DNA of 6,314 nt from Candidatus Gottesmanbacteria bacterium (lineage in GTDB: Bacteria; Patescibacteriota; Microgenomatia; JACPZF01). The notes beneath the pieces were generated by a model. That model was not told the DNA's origin. It ran no database searches and saw nothing but the letters and a program-made list of their open reading frames with translations. The position numbers were made by a program, and so were the translations under genes. The stretch lies in the NCBI GenBank assembly GCA_016195615.1, contig JACPZF010000069.1, positions 1 through 6,314 on the forward strand, in the 5' to 3' direction. This document shows positions 5,244 through 6,314 of the stretch, one piece after another. How positions within the stretch are numbered: position 1 is the first letter of the stretch; each line of letters starts with the position of its first letter.

Positions 5244-5515
5244 TAATAATCCTCTTTAATATGCTTCATCGCCCTTTCGAAAGGTTCAGTCGTAAGTTTC
5301 CAGTGTCCTTCAAATGGGTTATTTAAATCTTCTACCAGCTGAAAAAGCATCGCTAATATAAACATGATACCATAAAGCGTGCTAAAAGTTCCTAAAAAGG
5401 CCTGAATATCTGCGCGTTCTAAAACCGCCGCGGATTTAAAAACAGTCCTGGCCAAATACATCGCTACCACAGAACAAAATGCCAAAAAAAATGATTTTAT
5501 AATCACAAGCTTCAT
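5243..5515 (-). CDS. Small membrane protein resembling the C-terminal part of DUF4239
   Basis: The 90 residues contain two membrane segments: KLVIIKSFFLAFCSVVAMYL (2-21) and FLGTFSTLYGIMFILAMLFQ (40-59). After the second comes LNNPFEGHWKLTTEPFERAM (64-83), which resembles the conserved end of DUF4239 (bestrophin-like) proteins, where an aromatic 'PF.G....s.e.F' block follows the last membrane helix. The start codon overlaps the upstream gene's stop as ATGA, and no Shine-Dalgarno sequence is visible, so translation is probably coupled. Its first 27 residues resemble those of the 24-codon ORF plus the start of the 183-aa gene (VI.K, YLAR.VFK), and LYGIM occurs in both proteins. It may be a paralogue or the detached C-terminal piece. 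Function unknown. Confidence 0.75.
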   Translation of the reverse strand: MKLVIIKSFFLAFCSVVAMYLARTVFKSAAVLERADIQAFLGTFSTLYGIMFILAMLFQLVEDLNNPFEGHWKLTTEPFERAMKHIKEDY

Positions 5516-6063
5516 TTAATAATTAATAATCTTTTATAGACTCTTAAAACAAAGATTAATAAAGCAAAAAAAGAAGAAAGGTAAAAAAATACTTTAAGAA
5601 GGTTAGGAAGCCTTGTTAAGCTTTGATTAACTCTATTAGTTCGCATTTCTCCGAGTTTGCCGTAATGCTCTAGTACATGATCAAACACTGTTTGGTCATG
5701 ATCATCGTCGAACTTAATGTTATTAATTATCGAAAATATTTCCCGGAAAACCTTGGAGGTTTCTTTATCTCTTTCTCCTTTGCTAATGGCTGGAAATTCT
5801 CTATTTATTACTAAATCAATATATTTATTGATGGCCTTTTTCATCATTTGGCTTAACTTATTATCCCGAAAATATAGCGTAAGTCTGTAGAGCCTTTCCA
5901 TACCCAACGCTTCCTCATCAATAAGTTTGGTAGCGCCATTATATTCTCCCCAGACTTCAAAAACGATAAAAGCCGCCATGATGCCATAAAGCGTCCCAAA
6001 CAGAGAAACGAAGTTGTTGATGCCTCCCACATCAGCAAGGAAGCTGTCGGTTTTAAATATCAC
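5512..6063 (-). CDS. DUF4239-like (bestrophin-like) membrane protein, GTG start
   Basis: Residues 16-38 form a membrane segment containing LFGTLYGIMAAFIVFEVW, followed directly by GEYNGATKLIDEEALGMERL (39-58). This pattern, a hydrophobic helix ending in W..y..A...i..EA..l..ly, is typical of DUF4239. A charged helical, presumably cytoplasmic region runs to about 150, including NREFPAISKG (87-96, the 'E.p....G' site). A second membrane helix lies at 153-175 and the protein ends in lysine/arginine-rich sequence. The family is normally near 250 aa with four membrane helices; here the first helix and the last are missing and appear to lie in the overlapping ORFs on either side. The GTG start shares GTGA with the stop of the 24-codon ORF. 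Function of the family is not established. Confidence 0.8.
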   Translation of the reverse strand: MIFKTDSFLADVGGINNFVSLFGTLYGIMAAFIVFEVWGEYNGATKLIDEEALGMERLYRLTLYFRDNKLSQMMKKAINKYIDLVINREFPAISKGERDKETSKVFREIFSIINNIKFDDDHDQTVFDHVLEHYGKLGEMRTNRVNQSLTRLPNLLKVFFYLSSFFALLIFVLRVYKRLLIIK

Positions 6064-6134
6064 GCGGGCGCGAGGTAGCTCACAAAATTAACAACCAGAG
6101 AAAAAATTAGAGCTTTTAAGATAACTTTGTACAT
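6060..6134 (-). CDS. 24-codon ORF: detached first membrane helix of the DUF4239-like protein
   Basis: The ORF starts at an ATG with GAGG three bases upstream, about 34 nt after the predicted transcription start, and encodes an almost wholly hydrophobic helix (residues 2-22; VILKALIFSLVVNFVSYLA at 4-22). Its stop shares GTGA with the GTG of the next gene. The sequence parallels the start of the 90-aa protein (VI.K near the front, YLA at the end). Removing two bases in the run GCGCCCGC would give YLARVIFKT, matching YLARTVFKS in the 90-aa protein. So this is either a frameshifted N-terminus (real mutation or read error) or a genuine coupled mini-gene. It supplies the only good ribosome-binding site of the cassette. 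Confidence 0.6.
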   Translation of the reverse strand: MYKVILKALIFSLVVNFVSYLAPA

Positions 6135-6147
6135 AAACCTCTACCGA

Positions 6148-6174
6148 ATTTTTAATTTCTAATTTTAATTTTTT
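6148..6174. repeat. AATTTCT-type repeat upstream of the membrane cassette
   Basis: AATTTCTAA occurs at 6154-6162 within a run of A/T (6148-6174), the same unit as in the mreB and def leaders. It lies in the untranslated leader of the minus-strand cassette between the -10 element and the first start codon. Thus three of the intergenic leaders in this window carry the unit. Confidence 0.5.
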
Positions 6175-6203
6175 ATTATAGCAATGTTAAAACGAAATAT
6201 CAG
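6175..6203 (-). promoter_or_regulatory. Promoter of the DUF4239-like cassette (extended -10)
   Basis: On the minus strand the -10 is a perfect TATAAT (6175-6180) preceded by TGC, giving an extended -10. CTGATA (6198-6203) lies 17 bp upstream and matches the -35 consensus at four of six positions. Transcription should begin near 6168, about 34 nt before the ATG of the 24-codon ORF, which supports that ORF being translated. Confidence 0.75.
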
Positions 6204-6218
6204 ATTTCATAATGAAAT
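6204..6218. promoter_or_regulatory. Palindrome directly upstream of the -35 element
   Basis: ATTTCATAATGAAAT is a perfect dyad with 7-bp arms and one central base, adjoining the -35 hexamer of the membrane cassette promoter. Its AT-richness would also suit an UP element. The position permits an activator or repressor site, but no partner protein is evident in the window. Confidence 0.35.
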
Positions 6219-6314
6219 ATTCGAGAGGTAACACTGGTAACAAATGTTTCTTTGGTTTTTTCAAATGTTTCAAATTGGGTATTGGAAATTGCATCTTTTC
6301 CCCATCTCCACACA
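6219..6314. other. Non-coding end of window with short direct repeats
   Basis: No gene is supported here. GGTAAC occurs at 6227-6232 and 6236-6241, and CAAATGTTTC at 6241-6250 and 6262-6271. The region is T-rich on the plus strand with no recognisable RNA gene, terminator or promoter. A reading frame from the ATG at 6244 stays open to the edge for about 23 codons but is not convincing. Confidence 0.4.

Noticed and set aside
5853..6038. Minus-strand ORF of 61 codons overlapping the DUF4239-like gene
   Set aside because: It is the continuation of the 24-codon ORF's frame past its stop; the other frame carries the DUF4239 motifs.
4068..6063. Alternative genetic code with TGA as an amino acid
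   Set aside because: The Fic and DUF4239-like genes both end properly at TGA where the conserved sequence ends, and reading through TGA joins them to no sensible extension.
6244..6314. Open frame from an ATG to the right edge on the plus strand
   Set aside because: The aromatic-rich translation, direct repeats and lack of a well-placed ribosome-binding site look like repeat DNA rather than a gene start.

Overview
The window looks like bacterial chromosome from a small-genome lineage, most plausibly Patescibacteria (Candidate Phyla Radiation). This is inference from AT-rich DNA, short intergenic spacers filled with heptameric AT repeats, compact and somewhat divergent housekeeping proteins, and mreB standing beside def-fmt rather than mreC/mreD. 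TGA ends several convincing genes (the Fic gene and the DUF4239-like gene), which argues against lineages that read TGA as glycine (Gracilibacteria/Absconditabacteria).

Left half, plus strand (1-2809), core genes: a promoter and an AT-rich inverted-repeat region, then mreB (cell-shape actin), a second AT-rich inverted-repeat spacer, then def (peptide deformylase) and fmt (methionyl-tRNA formyltransferase). def and fmt are one nucleotide apart. Fmt puts the formyl group on initiator Met-tRNA and Def removes it from the new protein, so the pair closes one pathway.

Right half, minus strand (2806-6203), accessory genes: read in the direction of transcription, a membrane cassette comes first. It holds a 24-codon ORF, a 183-aa DUF4239-like protein and a 90-aa membrane protein, each overlapping the next by 4 nt. 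Next is a Fic AMP-transferase fused to a MerR-type DNA-binding domain. Last is an AbiE-like pair, a winged-helix protein and a nucleotidyltransferase, with 1 nt between them. Each of the three units has its own recognisable promoter. The Fic and AbiE-like promoters each carry a strong palindrome, as expected for autoregulated toxin-antitoxin-like modules. The last accessory gene converges on fmt, with the stop codons overlapping.

Most interesting points: the Fic-MerR fusion with a dyad inside its own promoter spacer; the AbiE-like pair with a perfect 16-bp palindrome in its leader; the split DUF4239-like cassette, where the 24-codon ORF resembles the start of the 90-aa protein (frameshift or coupled mini-gene); and a heptamer repeat inside the fmt coding frame that resembles the intergenic heptamers. 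All family assignments come from reading motifs, not from database searches.
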